This document shows positions 56,891 through 64,000 of a DNA stretch of 64,000 nucleotides, in pieces. The position numbers and the translations under genes are program-made. Origin of the DNA: Ctena decussata (lineage: Eukaryota > Mollusca > Bivalvia > Lucinida > Lucinidae); NCBI GenBank assembly GCA_963989385.1, contig OZ022502.1, forward strand, positions 48,787,454 to 48,851,453, written 5' to 3'. The stretch's first letter is position 1; each line of letters begins with the position of its first letter. Under the pieces are notes generated by a model. It ran no database searches. It was not told where the DNA came from and worked only from the letters and a program-made list of their open reading frames with translations.

Positions 56891-57594
56891 CTCATATTTA
56901 CACGATGGAAACTTCCATTGTATCTTAGTGCTTTTTACACGCGCGTGGTCGGAGGCATGGTCGTCAGAGGAACGGCAATGTAAAACTTGCTACAACCAGG
57001 ACGACAAACTACACAATAGGAGCGTCATGTTGCCACCAGTTTATAAAAATCACGTACAAAGTTACAAAGTAAAAGAAGTTGTTATCAGCTTTCAAAACTA
57101 GGCAACTTATCGTTTAGGATGGTTGATTCAAAGGTCGCTCCATACTACCATTCCTACAGATTCAGTTTTTACCGCTCTTATCTATGCTAAAACAAAATGA
57201 CTTTCTACATTACCAAATTACTCTAAAACATTGCAACAATACGATAGTTTAATGTAGTCTAGTCTAGTCTAGCCTATCCCATATCGTTAGTATCCAATAA
57301 CCTAAATTTATGAAAAAGGCTAGACTAGATTAGGACAGGCCTGCTACACACTTAGTGTAGATCCAAACCAGGCCGCTTCGACAGGAACACAGTATGATCA
57401 GGATCAAAGTCTGCGTAGCCTGCAATTAAAGCAATAATAGTCTCTTGTCTCATCAAGTGTAACAGTCGGAAAAATGAAAATCTTTACAGAAATTCCAAAT
57501 TTGGAAGTGGTCAAAACTATGTCAAAACGACCAATATTTAATCAATAGGGAAGACCGCGGCTGGTTGCAACAGGGACAGGTTCCTGCAGACACA
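56891..57594. other. Spacer, nothing firmly recognised
   Basis: TAGTCTAGTCTAG near 57258 and GGCTAGACTAGATTAGG near 57326 form a weak inverted pair. GTGTAGATCCAAACCAGGC near 57356 is a piece of the short foldback family. Confidence 0.45.
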
Positions 57595-57692
57595 TTACGC
57601 CATAATGACGTCACACTAACGTCGATGCGATGACATGACATCGCATCGACGTCAGTACAACGTAATCATTCAAAGTCGTGTGCCTGCATACT
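57595..57692. mobile_element. GACGTCA-filled short palindromic element (1)
   Basis: CATTACGCCATAATGACGTC at left, GTCGTGTGCCTGC at right. In the centre, GTCGATGCGATGACATG and its complement. Same type as 58130-58195 and 62733-62826. Confidence 0.6.
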
Positions 57693-57774
57693 GGAGAAGT
57701 AAACTTTTAAAGGTTATTTCCATATATGGGCGTCATGCCCGCATACCCTTTGAAAGTCTAGGTCATGTTGATGA

Positions 57775-58033
57775 TTTATTTATTTGATTTGATGCTTATC
57801 GCTCACGGTAAACAGCTCTGGTCATGTCGGGACGGTCAGTTAACCTAACCGGCAGACTTAGACCTCCTAAGCGGTTAACCAGTAATAAGTGCACATACTT
57901 TCGCCAGTAACTGACAACTCCCTTCTTGAATCAGCGGAAGGAGAAACGAAAGTATGTGTCCAGACCGGGTTTCGAACCCAGGACCTCTGACTTATGAGTC
58001 AGGTGCCCTACCGATTGCGCTACGCGGCCCGGC
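57775..58033 (-). repeat. SINE with Met-type tRNA head, 13-bp target duplication
   Basis: Head on the minus strand GCCGGGCCGCGTAGCGCAAT with CTGACTCATAAGTCAG and GGGTTCGAAACC. GTCATGTTGATGA is exact at 57762-57774 and 58034-58046. Body lacks CACTATTCCTGGGCA present in the 53800 copy. Confidence 0.92.
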
Positions 58034-58129
58034 GTCATGTTGATGAACAGGCGCCGGACGTCGGACGGACGAAAGACAGAAGCCAGACTACCTTATAAGC
58101 TCGCCTATGAGCCTTAAGGCTCCCCATGG

Positions 58130-58195
58130 GTACATGACGTCAAAATAACGTCAGTATGACGTAATTTCAACGTAATGTGCCAGCTGGGTCGGGCG
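58130..58195. mobile_element. GACGTCA-filled short palindromic element (2)
   Basis: TACATGACGTCAAAATAACG to TTCAACGTAATGTGCCAGCTGGG, with GACGT/ACGTC words throughout. The GTGCCAGCTGGG end matches the terminal type of 62733-62826. Confidence 0.55.
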
Positions 58196-58254
58196 AGCTT
58201 AAAATGGAAGACGGTTACCTCCCCTGAAAGTGTACCCGATCACCTTAATAATCT

Positions 58255-58490
58255 GAGCCGCGACACGAGAAAACCAACAATGTGGTTGTGCGCCCAGTGA
58301 AGACTCAGATCAGCCTGGACATCCGTCCAGTTTGATCAGACTCTTCTTTAAGTGCTCAAAGCGTAGCTAAGGATCTAAGCTACCTCCGTGCGGACAGCGA
58401 AGACTCTGATCAGACTGGGTGGATGCCCAGGCTGATCTGAGTCTTCGCTGGGCGCACAACCACATTGTTGGTTTTGTCGTGTCGCGGCTC
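58255..58490. mobile_element. Palindromic GAGCCGCGACACG MITE, copy 9 (in the VWC gene promoter region)
   Basis: 236 bp, both arms nearly intact. ATCT(G) borders both sides, so the target duplication is ATCT or ATCTG. Its right end lies about 125 bp upstream of the TATA-like box of the VWC gene. Confidence 0.9.
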
Positions 58491-58604
58491 ATCTGTAGGA
58501 AAGACACAGTTCCGATGTCCTCAAAGATGCGCCCACGAACAGCAAGGTGACCGGAGACGTGAGACGTGAATCACATTCACAAGGGTCAGAGGTCTATGAT
58601 AACG

Positions 58605-58650
58605 CCAATCTGATGCATATATATATTCGCAAAACTCCACCGTCTATCAG
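58605..58650 (+). promoter_or_regulatory. Candidate core promoter of the VWC gene
   Basis: A TATATATA-type stretch at 58618-58626 lies about 31 bp before TCAG at 58647-58650, an initiator-like position. A CCAAT word is at 58605-58609. This would give a 5' leader of about 68 bases. Predicted from sequence only. Confidence 0.5.
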
Positions 58651-58716
58651 GAATCTTTGATGTCTTATAGAGCTCACTATATAATAGTTCAGTGGAGTTT
58701 ACGGAAAGTTATTAAA

Positions 58717-58972
58717 ATGGCAGCTCTTTCTTTTTACTTAATCATTTTTGTTATCGGACAAGCGTTAGCTAGTACGATTCGAACGACGCCTCCGACTACT
58801 TGTAGTTACAAAGGAAAGACATACCAAGGGTCGTTCTGGACACATCCGTGTGGGTCTTGCTCGTGTGTTAACGGACAGGCTCTTTGTTGGATGGGTGGCT
58901 GTGTGCCGCCGCCATGCGAGCATGACCGCTGGGTGAGCCATCCCGAGGTGTGCTGTCCCTTGTGTTCAGGAG
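58717..58972 (+). CDS. Secreted VWC-domain protein, exon 1
   Basis: Codes for residues 1-85 and the first base of codon 86. Residues 1-18 are a signal peptide with a LIIFVIG core and a cut expected after QALA. Residues 29-83 form one complete VWC domain: cysteines at 29, 45, 48, 50, 57, 62, 67, 79, 80 and 83, with YKGKTYQ, W41, CSCVNG and CCPLC in the usual places. I chose the ATG at 58717 because it has AAAATGG context and directly starts the signal peptide. An in-frame ATG at 58660 has poor context and would bury the signal. The exon ends at a GAG|GTAAGC donor. VWC proteins act outside the cell, often binding BMP/TGF-beta ligands or matrix; the exact role here is unknown. Reading through the donor adds 17 codons to a stop at about 59023. 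Confidence 0.88.
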
Positions 58973-59037
58973 GTAAGCGGTATCAATACGACCACATACA
59001 TGTAATTTGGCTGCTACATTTGTAAGGGAGAACCCCA

Positions 59038-59366
59038 GCACAGGGTATAATCGATTCCGCCAATTTTCGCTTCTTGCAGAGACTGTCCGTCATATTTGGC
59101 TTCCGCCGAGACAGTCCGCGGACTCTTGCTTCCCGCAGAGACTACTGTCCTCGAATAATGGCTTCCTGCCGAGACTGTCCGCGTGACTCTGCTTCCTGCC
59201 GACAGCCTCGGCAGGAAGCAGAATCACGCGGACAGTCTCTGCAGGAAGCCATTTATCATGTACAGAAGTCTCGGCAGAGAGTTCGTGGACAGTCTTGGCG
59301 GAAGCCAAATATGATGTACAGGCTCTGCAGGAAGCGAAAATTAGCGGAATCGATTATACCCTGTGC
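59038..59366. mobile_element. 329-bp foldback built from GCTTCCTGCCGAGACTGTC
   Basis: Ends GCACAGGGTATAATCGATTC and its complement; CCA borders both ends. Each half holds three or four copies of a GGCTTCCTGCCGAGACTGTC-like word, direct within the half and inverted between halves. The centre is GCCGACAGCCTCGGC. ORFs on both strands (59074-59436, 59090-59308) are by-products. Confidence 0.85.
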
Positions 59367-59512
59367 CCAGCGGTACATGACGTCGAAAAACGATTTTGAG
59401 ATAACAGGAATTTCTAAGCGGGGTAATAATAAATAAATACATGTAAATAAATAAAAAATGAATAATAAATAAAAAAAAAAAATATTTAAGGAATGAATTT
59501 CATTTTTTTGAG

Positions 59513-59965
59513 GTTTATCGAAGTGTAAACTACATTGGGTCACGTGCAAAGTGAATGAACCCCGAAGGGGTTTATGTAAACTTTGCTAGTGACCCAATGT
59601 AGTTTACACTTCGATAAACATCAGAAAAATTAAGTTCATTGCTTATATTTACATTCGTTTCAATCAAATCTTTCATGAAAAATCTTATATAAGCGCAAAA
59701 ATTGAAGAAGTATAACATTTTACACGCAGTTTTTTCTGCTAACAGCAGAACGGCAGGCATGACGTAATGACGTTGCTGACGTCCAATCAGGTTGTAGAGA
59801 GCAATTGTTTATTTTGACGTCATTGACGTCGCGTGTCTCAATGCAATTATTGGAATGTAAACTACATTACGTTCCAATGGTTTACTATAGGGCTTTTCAG
59901 TAATTACACCAAGAATGTAAATATTAAAAAATAATAATGAAATAAAATTGACGTCACTAATTCGG
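59513..59965. mobile_element. Hairpin plus TGACGTCA module
   Basis: 59513-59543 and 59589-59619 are exact 31-bp complements (GTTTATCGAAGTGTAAAC onward), with an inner GCAAAGT...ACTTTGC stem. The rest holds GACGTCATTGACGTCGCG near 59816 and AATGTAAACTACATTACGTTCC near 59853, which repeats the arm word. Same plan as 11157-11650 and 26069-26465. Confidence 0.7.
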
Positions 59966-59990
59966 TGATTTTTGAAACAGCAAAGCTTAA

Positions 59991-61159
59991 GGTAGGTTCC
60001 CACTGCCGATCAGATCAACTCGGTCGTCTCGATCGCCCAAATTTTTTCGACCAACTGCTTGATCGGGCTTGTAAACGACTTTTCTTCCGAACGTTACTCG
60101 ACCTCACACGGCACCCACTCGACCACTCACGACCCCGCCACGATTTCAATCCAGGAAGCACCCCGATCTCTACTCGATCCCGGCCACTACACGGTCCCTT
60201 GACGATCTCTACTCGATCAGCTAGATCTCACCTCGATTTCGACCCGACTAGATCGACCTGGTCGTACAGGGGTCATGGGGAGTCGTAAGTTAGTCGTGTA
60301 CGGACAATTTTAAACAACTTCGAAGTTTTTTGGTTAGCATTCAGTTGATCTGTGAAGCTCTAGAGGATAGGTATCAGCTCAGCATCATGATAATGCCATG
60401 AAGGCCGAGTAGAGCAGTTGCAGGTCAGGTAGTCAGAGCTCAAGAGAGACAGGATCATAGCCGTGGTGATGCTTGGAGAGGAAGAAGTTGTAGATGATGC
60501 TGCTTAGCCTTCTGGGGGCTGAGCTGAGGCGATGAGGTGGCTTCATCATCAAAAAATGCAGCAGCAGGGCGAGGTTTTCTGCCTCTTCTCGGCATTCATT
60601 CTAGTGACATGTAGACGTGAACTCTTCGTGTTTGCAGCAGCTTATAAGACATTGCCATCTGCATGCCGCCTTTTTTAAGGATCGTGTTGCGGTGGAGTGC
60701 GCTCTTGTAAGGTCTAGTAGCGGTCTAGTAGCGATAGGATTTAGAGATCGAGTGCGGTTTAGTAACGATCGGTTAGCGGCCGAGTTGATCTGGCTATCAG
60801 ATTGAATATGGATCGCGATGATCGCGAAACGATCGGCTATTGGTCAAATCGAGGTCGAGTTGATCGGGTACTGATCGGTATTTTTTTTACCGACCAAACT
60901 AAATCTCTGCACGGTCGTTTCTCGATCAATTAAACCTCTACTCAACCTATACACGATCATCTCAGGATAGTTTCTCGAGCGCTTGGTTTCTCGATCTCTA
61001 CTCTAATTTTTTGAACATGTCCAACATTATCAGGTAGAAAACCCGAGATTGCCAAACAAGGCAGACCACCCCGACCACTCTTGTCGTGCGAGATCGATCA
61101 GTCCCCTATGGCTTGATCGGGCTTGGTCGATTTGATCTGATCGGCAGTGGGAACCTACC
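59991..61159. mobile_element. 1169-bp TIR element filled with CTCGATC/GATCGAG words
   Basis: Left GGTAGGTTCCCACTGCCGAT, right its complement; TTAA before and TTTA after suggest a TTAA-type target. The first 300 bp and the 60880-61060 part read ACTCGATC-type words, while 60690-60870 reads GATCGAGT-type words. The middle (60300-60690) is less regular. ORFs at 59965-60288 and 60617-60805 are by-products of the motif. Superfamily unknown. Confidence 0.82.
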
Positions 61160-61284
61160 TTTATATAGATTTATCTAATTTTTTTTCGTTCAGTTTTGTT
61201 TGATTTTTTTCCTTGAATATATCTTTCGACATCAGCATACTTATAATTGGGGACACATTTGTTTAACTTTGTTCTATGTCTATA

Positions 61285-61520
61285 AGGGGGAAAATTCTAC
61301 TATATAGTGAGTTTTCCTATAGCCATATCCGGGGAGAAATTTCATTATAGGGGGAAACACCGCTATGCTAAAAAAGTATGATAGATTTTCCTCGGGGTAA
61401 AATTGGCTATATGTCCAAATTTCCGGCGGGAAAAGGCACTATATAGTCAAGTTTCCGGGGAAAAATCTAATATGAAAAAAGTATAGTCAGTTTTTCGGGG
61501 GAAAATCTACTAGGGGGTGG
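61285..61520. mobile_element. Motif-rich block (GGGGAAAATCTACTATA)
   Basis: GGGGGAAAATTCTACTATATAG at the left, TCGGGGGAAAATCTACTAGG at the right, with about ten CCGGGGAAAAAT / AATTTCCGGCGGG-type words between. Direct and inverted copies mix. Ends are not sharply defined. Confidence 0.55.
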
Positions 61521-61703
61521 GGGAGCTACTCTCTGACCTTTTCTTCTGGTCTACTTTATAATTTGAAAAGGAGTTGGAACAAATAATTGCTGGCACGCTC
61601 CTCATGATGTATTGAAGTAGCTTCAGACCTAAATTCATTTGAAATAGCGATGTTATTTTTTAAGGTTTTTGCGCAGAAAATTACCTTTGGATCGTATCAG
61701 TTA

Positions 61704-61968
61704 AGCCGCGACACAAGAAAACCAACAAAGTGGCTGTGAGCCCAGCGCAAGCTCAGATCAGCCTGAGCATCAGACACTTCATTTAGCGCTTAAAGGGTAG
61801 CTAGGGTCTAAGTTACCTTCATGCGGACAGCGAAGACTATGATCAGAGTGGGTCTAAGCTACCTTCATGCGGACAGCCAAGACTCTGTCAGACTGGTCGG
61901 ATGCCCAGGCTGATCCGAGTCTGCGCTGGGCGCACAACCACTTTGTTGGTTTTCTCGTGTCGCGGCTC
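61704..61968. mobile_element. Palindromic GAGCCGCGACACG MITE, copy 10 (internal duplication)
   Basis: 265 bp, left AGCCGCGACACAAG, right CTCGTGTCGCGGCTC. AGTTA lies on both sides, a 5-bp target duplication. About 50 bp containing CTAAGCTACCTTCATGCGG are repeated in tandem in its right arm. Confidence 0.9.
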
Positions 61969-62105
61969 AGTTACTCTTTTTTTGTATTCTGAATAGAGAA
62001 CAACATAAATAAGAAGTCTGCTAACGTTGAATTTTTTATGATTTTATTCTGATTTTTGTATTTACCACAAATCACCACCTTAAGGTATGGCACACTACCA
62101 TATTT

Positions 62106-62341
62106 GAGCCGCGACACGAGAAAACCAACAAAGTGGTTGTGCGCCCAGCGCAGACTCAGATCAGCCTGGGCGTCCGCCCAGTCTGATCAGAGTCTTCGCT
62201 GTCCGCACGAAGGTAGCTTAGATTCTTAGCTACCCTTAAAGTGCTAAGCGGAGAGTCTGAGCAGACTCGGCGGATGCCCAGGCTGATCGGAGTCTGCGCA
62301 GGGCGCACAACCACTTTGTTGGTTTTCTCGTGTCACGGCTC
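62106..62341. mobile_element. Palindromic GAGCCGCGACACG MITE, copy 11 (touching a splice acceptor)
   Basis: 236 bp, left GAGCCGCGACACGAG, right CTCGTGTCACGGCTC. Its right end lies 32 bp before the AG of the VWC exon 2 acceptor, so the branch point must lie within the last 30 bases or inside the MITE. Confidence 0.9.
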
Positions 62342-62373
62342 ATTTATGTTCATTCTGTTCTGTTTTATTCTAG

Positions 62374-62498
62374 AGTGTTACCACGGGAGCCATTATATAA
62401 AGCCTGGAGAGACCTATTACCCTGACAGCTATACCGAATGTCGGTGTCCGTCTAACAGCGGCGTAGCGACCTGTTCACCTCGAATAGCACTGGGCTAA
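62374..62498 (+). CDS. Secreted VWC-domain protein, exon 2
   Basis: Codes for residues 86-126 after the phase-1 intron, with TAA at 62496-62498. It starts ECYHGSHYIKPGE, continues YYPDSYTECRC and ends GVATCSPRIALG. This is the first half of a second VWC domain, with cysteines 87, 108, 110 and 119 only and no CCxxC end. So the protein is one and a half VWC domains, 126 residues. The short end may be real, or further exons may have been lost; the stop and a nearby polyadenylation signal favour a real end. Confidence 0.85.
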
Positions 62499-62559
62499 TT
62501 CTACGTGTGCTGATTTTCCTAGACGAATATATTCCAAAACTGCAGGAACAATCTCTGGA

Positions 62560-62565
62560 AATAAA
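62560..62565 (+). terminator. Polyadenylation signal of the VWC gene
   Basis: AATAAA, 62 bases after the stop codon, followed by a T-rich stretch (TTTCTTTTTCG near 62588). Supports exon 2 as the last exon. Confidence 0.6.
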
Positions 62566-62732
62566 TCATAATTTGTCCTAAATCTGACTTTCTTTTTCGT
62601 AATTCCGCTTGCTTTTACCAAACTGTGCAACTTCGCCGGAGCCCCGGTGGCTAAATCTTCTAAAGCTTGCTACAATGACATACGTGACGCGAAATGCAAA
62701 AACAAAAAGAGGAAAAAAAAAAAAGGCGCGCC

Positions 62733-62826
62733 ATGACGTCTAATTGACGTTGTACTGATGTCGATGCGACGTCATCACGTCGCATGGACGTCAGTATGAC
62801 GTCATTATGTCGTCATGTGCCTGCTG
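62733..62826. mobile_element. GACGTCA-filled short palindromic element (3)
   Basis: CATGACGTCTAATTGACG to GTCGTCATGTGCCTGCTGGG, with GATGCGACGTC / GACGTCGCATC complement at the centre. About eight GACGTCA-like words in 90 bp. Confidence 0.65.
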
Positions 62827-62839
62827 GGAATGGCCCCTA

Positions 62840-63060
62840 AGGTAAATTGGTACACCCTCAGGGAAAGCAACACACCCATTTTCAGTTTACCTCCCTTCTC
62901 AAATGGGGTCAGTTCATGAGAAAAAGAATTTGCTCCTATAGGAGCTAGAAGCAAATTCTTTCCTTTAAGAGTAAATCCCTTTTGGAAGGGCTTCGTCGCA
63001 CAGGGAAGCAAACAGGAAGTAAGAAAAAATGTTTCCCTTTGTGAATGACAAATAAACATA
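62840..63060. repeat. Dispersed repeat with AGAATTTGCT hairpin
   Basis: A hairpin at 62924-62962 (AAGAATTTGCTCC / AGCAAATTCTT). Flanking GGAAGGGCTTCGTCGCACAGGG and GAAGCAAACAGGAAG resemble 29700-29815 and 15860-15900. Confidence 0.5.
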
Positions 63061-63164
63061 AAAGAGTATCTATTTAACTTCAGGAACTTTTCAACTATTC
63101 AAAATACAGATAGAAATAATACACAGGTTCAAAACACATGTAATGTATTTAAGAAGTTGGTAAT

Positions 63165-63388
63165 AACACTCATTCGCTTTTGTGATATCACTTCTTTGAT
63201 TTAGTGATATCACAAAAATAGATATGATTTAATGATATCACTTATTCTATTTTGTTAAATAACACTAATTCGATTTTTGTGATATCACTAAATCGCACAT
63301 ATTTTGTGATATCACTAATTCGATTTTATGATATCTCTTATTTCAATAAGTGATATCACAAAACAGGGAATTTACAGTAAAACGGCAC
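63165..63388. mobile_element. Partial TTTTGTGATATCAC-filled element
   Basis: About ten TTAGTGATATCAC / TTTTGTGATATCAC words, then TTTACAGTAAAACGGCACCTCAT, matching the right end of 56048-56890. No left terminus was found, so it is truncated. Confidence 0.75.
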
Positions 63389-63399
63389 CTCATAGAACT

Positions 63400-64000
63400 G
63401 CATATATACAATAGTACGACAAACAATTGTCAGGTCAGGTCAGGCATAACCTGCTACTGGTACCATGTAAACCAGTACTACCTGTTGCATGTGGGCAGAT
63501 GGGGCTCATCAACCTGGGGAGGTGTCCTGTCTAAGAGTTACTAGTCTCTTAATAAAACTAGAAAGGGTAGGTGGAGCTCTTAGCCTTGGCCGGCAGTCCA
63601 CCTGGGAGTTCATTGCTAGGTCTCCAGACAAAACCTATGAACAAAACCTGTGAACACAGCACCATTGGGCGGAAGTCTTCCTAGAAGAAGTCAACGGCCA
63701 GAGTGGAACTCTAATCTAAATCAATTGTTAGCAGCCAGACCCGAGCGAGCCCTGCTCAGCTTGGTGAAACAGCTAGATTAAGGGGGTCACTGATAGGTAG
63801 GGACAGACCCGATCACTTTGACTCTTTGAATCTGGTTGTCTATATTATAGGCAGTGGACAAGTCAGTGACTTGATGGGAGGAAATAAGACGCTCCCACCT
63901 CCATGAGTCTCCCAGCCCTATGGGTCAACAAGGGTGGTGTTAACACAGCATCGCTGGGCGGAAGTCTTCCTAGAAGAAGTCAACGGCCAGGGCGGAAGAA
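63400..64000. repeat. Direct repeat region running off the window
   Basis: AACACAGCACCATTGGGCGG to GTCAACGGCCAGAGTGG (63652-63705) recurs at 63940-63996 with a few changes (GGCGGAAGTCTTCC, AGAAGAAGTCAACGG shared). The spacing is 289 bp. GC-richer than the surroundings; might be the 5' part of a retroelement or a satellite that continues beyond the window. No ORF. Confidence 0.6.

Larger units (their letters stand above)
58973..62373 (+). other. Intron of the VWC gene, phase 1, filled by repeats
   Basis: 3401 bp with GTAAGC donor and TTTTATTCTAG acceptor behind a pyrimidine-rich stretch. It contains, in order, the foldback 59038-59366, the hairpin module 59513-59965, the 1.17-kb TIR element 59991-61159, a motif-rich block 61285-61520 and two palindromic MITEs. 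Little unique sequence is left. Confidence 0.85.

Noticed and set aside
58657..58716. Longer N-terminus for the VWC protein from the upstream in-frame start
   Set aside because: The ATG at 58660 has weak context and would place 19 polar residues before the signal peptide; 58717 fits better.
59074..59436. 120-codon Arg/Ser-rich ORF inside the VWC intron
   Set aside because: Caused by the repeated GCTTCCTGCCGAGAC word; the opposite strand is open too.
62241..62373. N-terminal part of the open frame running into VWC exon 2
   Set aside because: It is read from the palindromic MITE; the splice acceptor at 62372-62373 separates it from the coding exon.

Overview
The window looks like gene-poor, repeat-dense nuclear DNA from a bivalve mollusc. 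I infer this from AT-rich spacers, tRNA-derived SINEs, pearl/Helentron-like elements (tandem core, tetranucleotide run, terminal palindrome), RTE-like LINE fragments and many foldback MITEs of types common in bivalves. The species cannot be named from sequence alone. No rRNA gene, intact tRNA gene, CRISPR array or prokaryotic operon is visible.

One protein-coding gene is well supported. It is a two-exon gene on the + strand (exons 58717-58972 and 62374-62498) for a 126-residue secreted cysteine-rich protein: a signal peptide, one complete ten-cysteine VWC domain and a truncated second VWC. Splice sites, intron phase, a TATA-like box and a polyadenylation signal agree. Its 3.4 kb intron is almost filled by five or six unrelated inverted-repeat elements.

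Layout. 0-12.9 kb: foldback MITEs, SINE pieces, a dead LINE 3' part (8985-9664) and two arrays of a perfect palindrome. 12.95-28.9 kb: a cluster of at least three or four decayed copies of one 3-4 kb repeat unit, opened up by later insertions (two pearl-like elements, a TA-flanked MITE, a BEL/Pao gag fragment, a Tc1-like inverted dimer, a long-TIR element). 29-35.9 kb: a minisatellite, a pearl-like element, MITEs and SINEs. 35.9-37.1 kb: a GC-rich TIR element whose interior is one short motif repeated in both orientations. 37.8-39.7 kb: two co-oriented LINE fragments with the reverse transcriptase centre missing. 40-46.9 kb: MITEs. 46.9-49.5 kb: a pearl-like array of about 430 bp units with two nested insertions. 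49.8-58.5 kb: several inverted-repeat elements each filled with its own motif, and two SINEs with intact target duplications. 58.6-62.6 kb: the VWC gene. 62.7-64 kb: more repeats and a direct repeat that runs off the end.

The most unusual theme is structural. At least ten loci are inverted-repeat elements whose whole body is built from degenerate copies of one short word, different for each family, often reversing orientation near the middle. Paralogous empty sites inside the 13-28 kb cluster give an order of insertions and exact boundaries for several elements.
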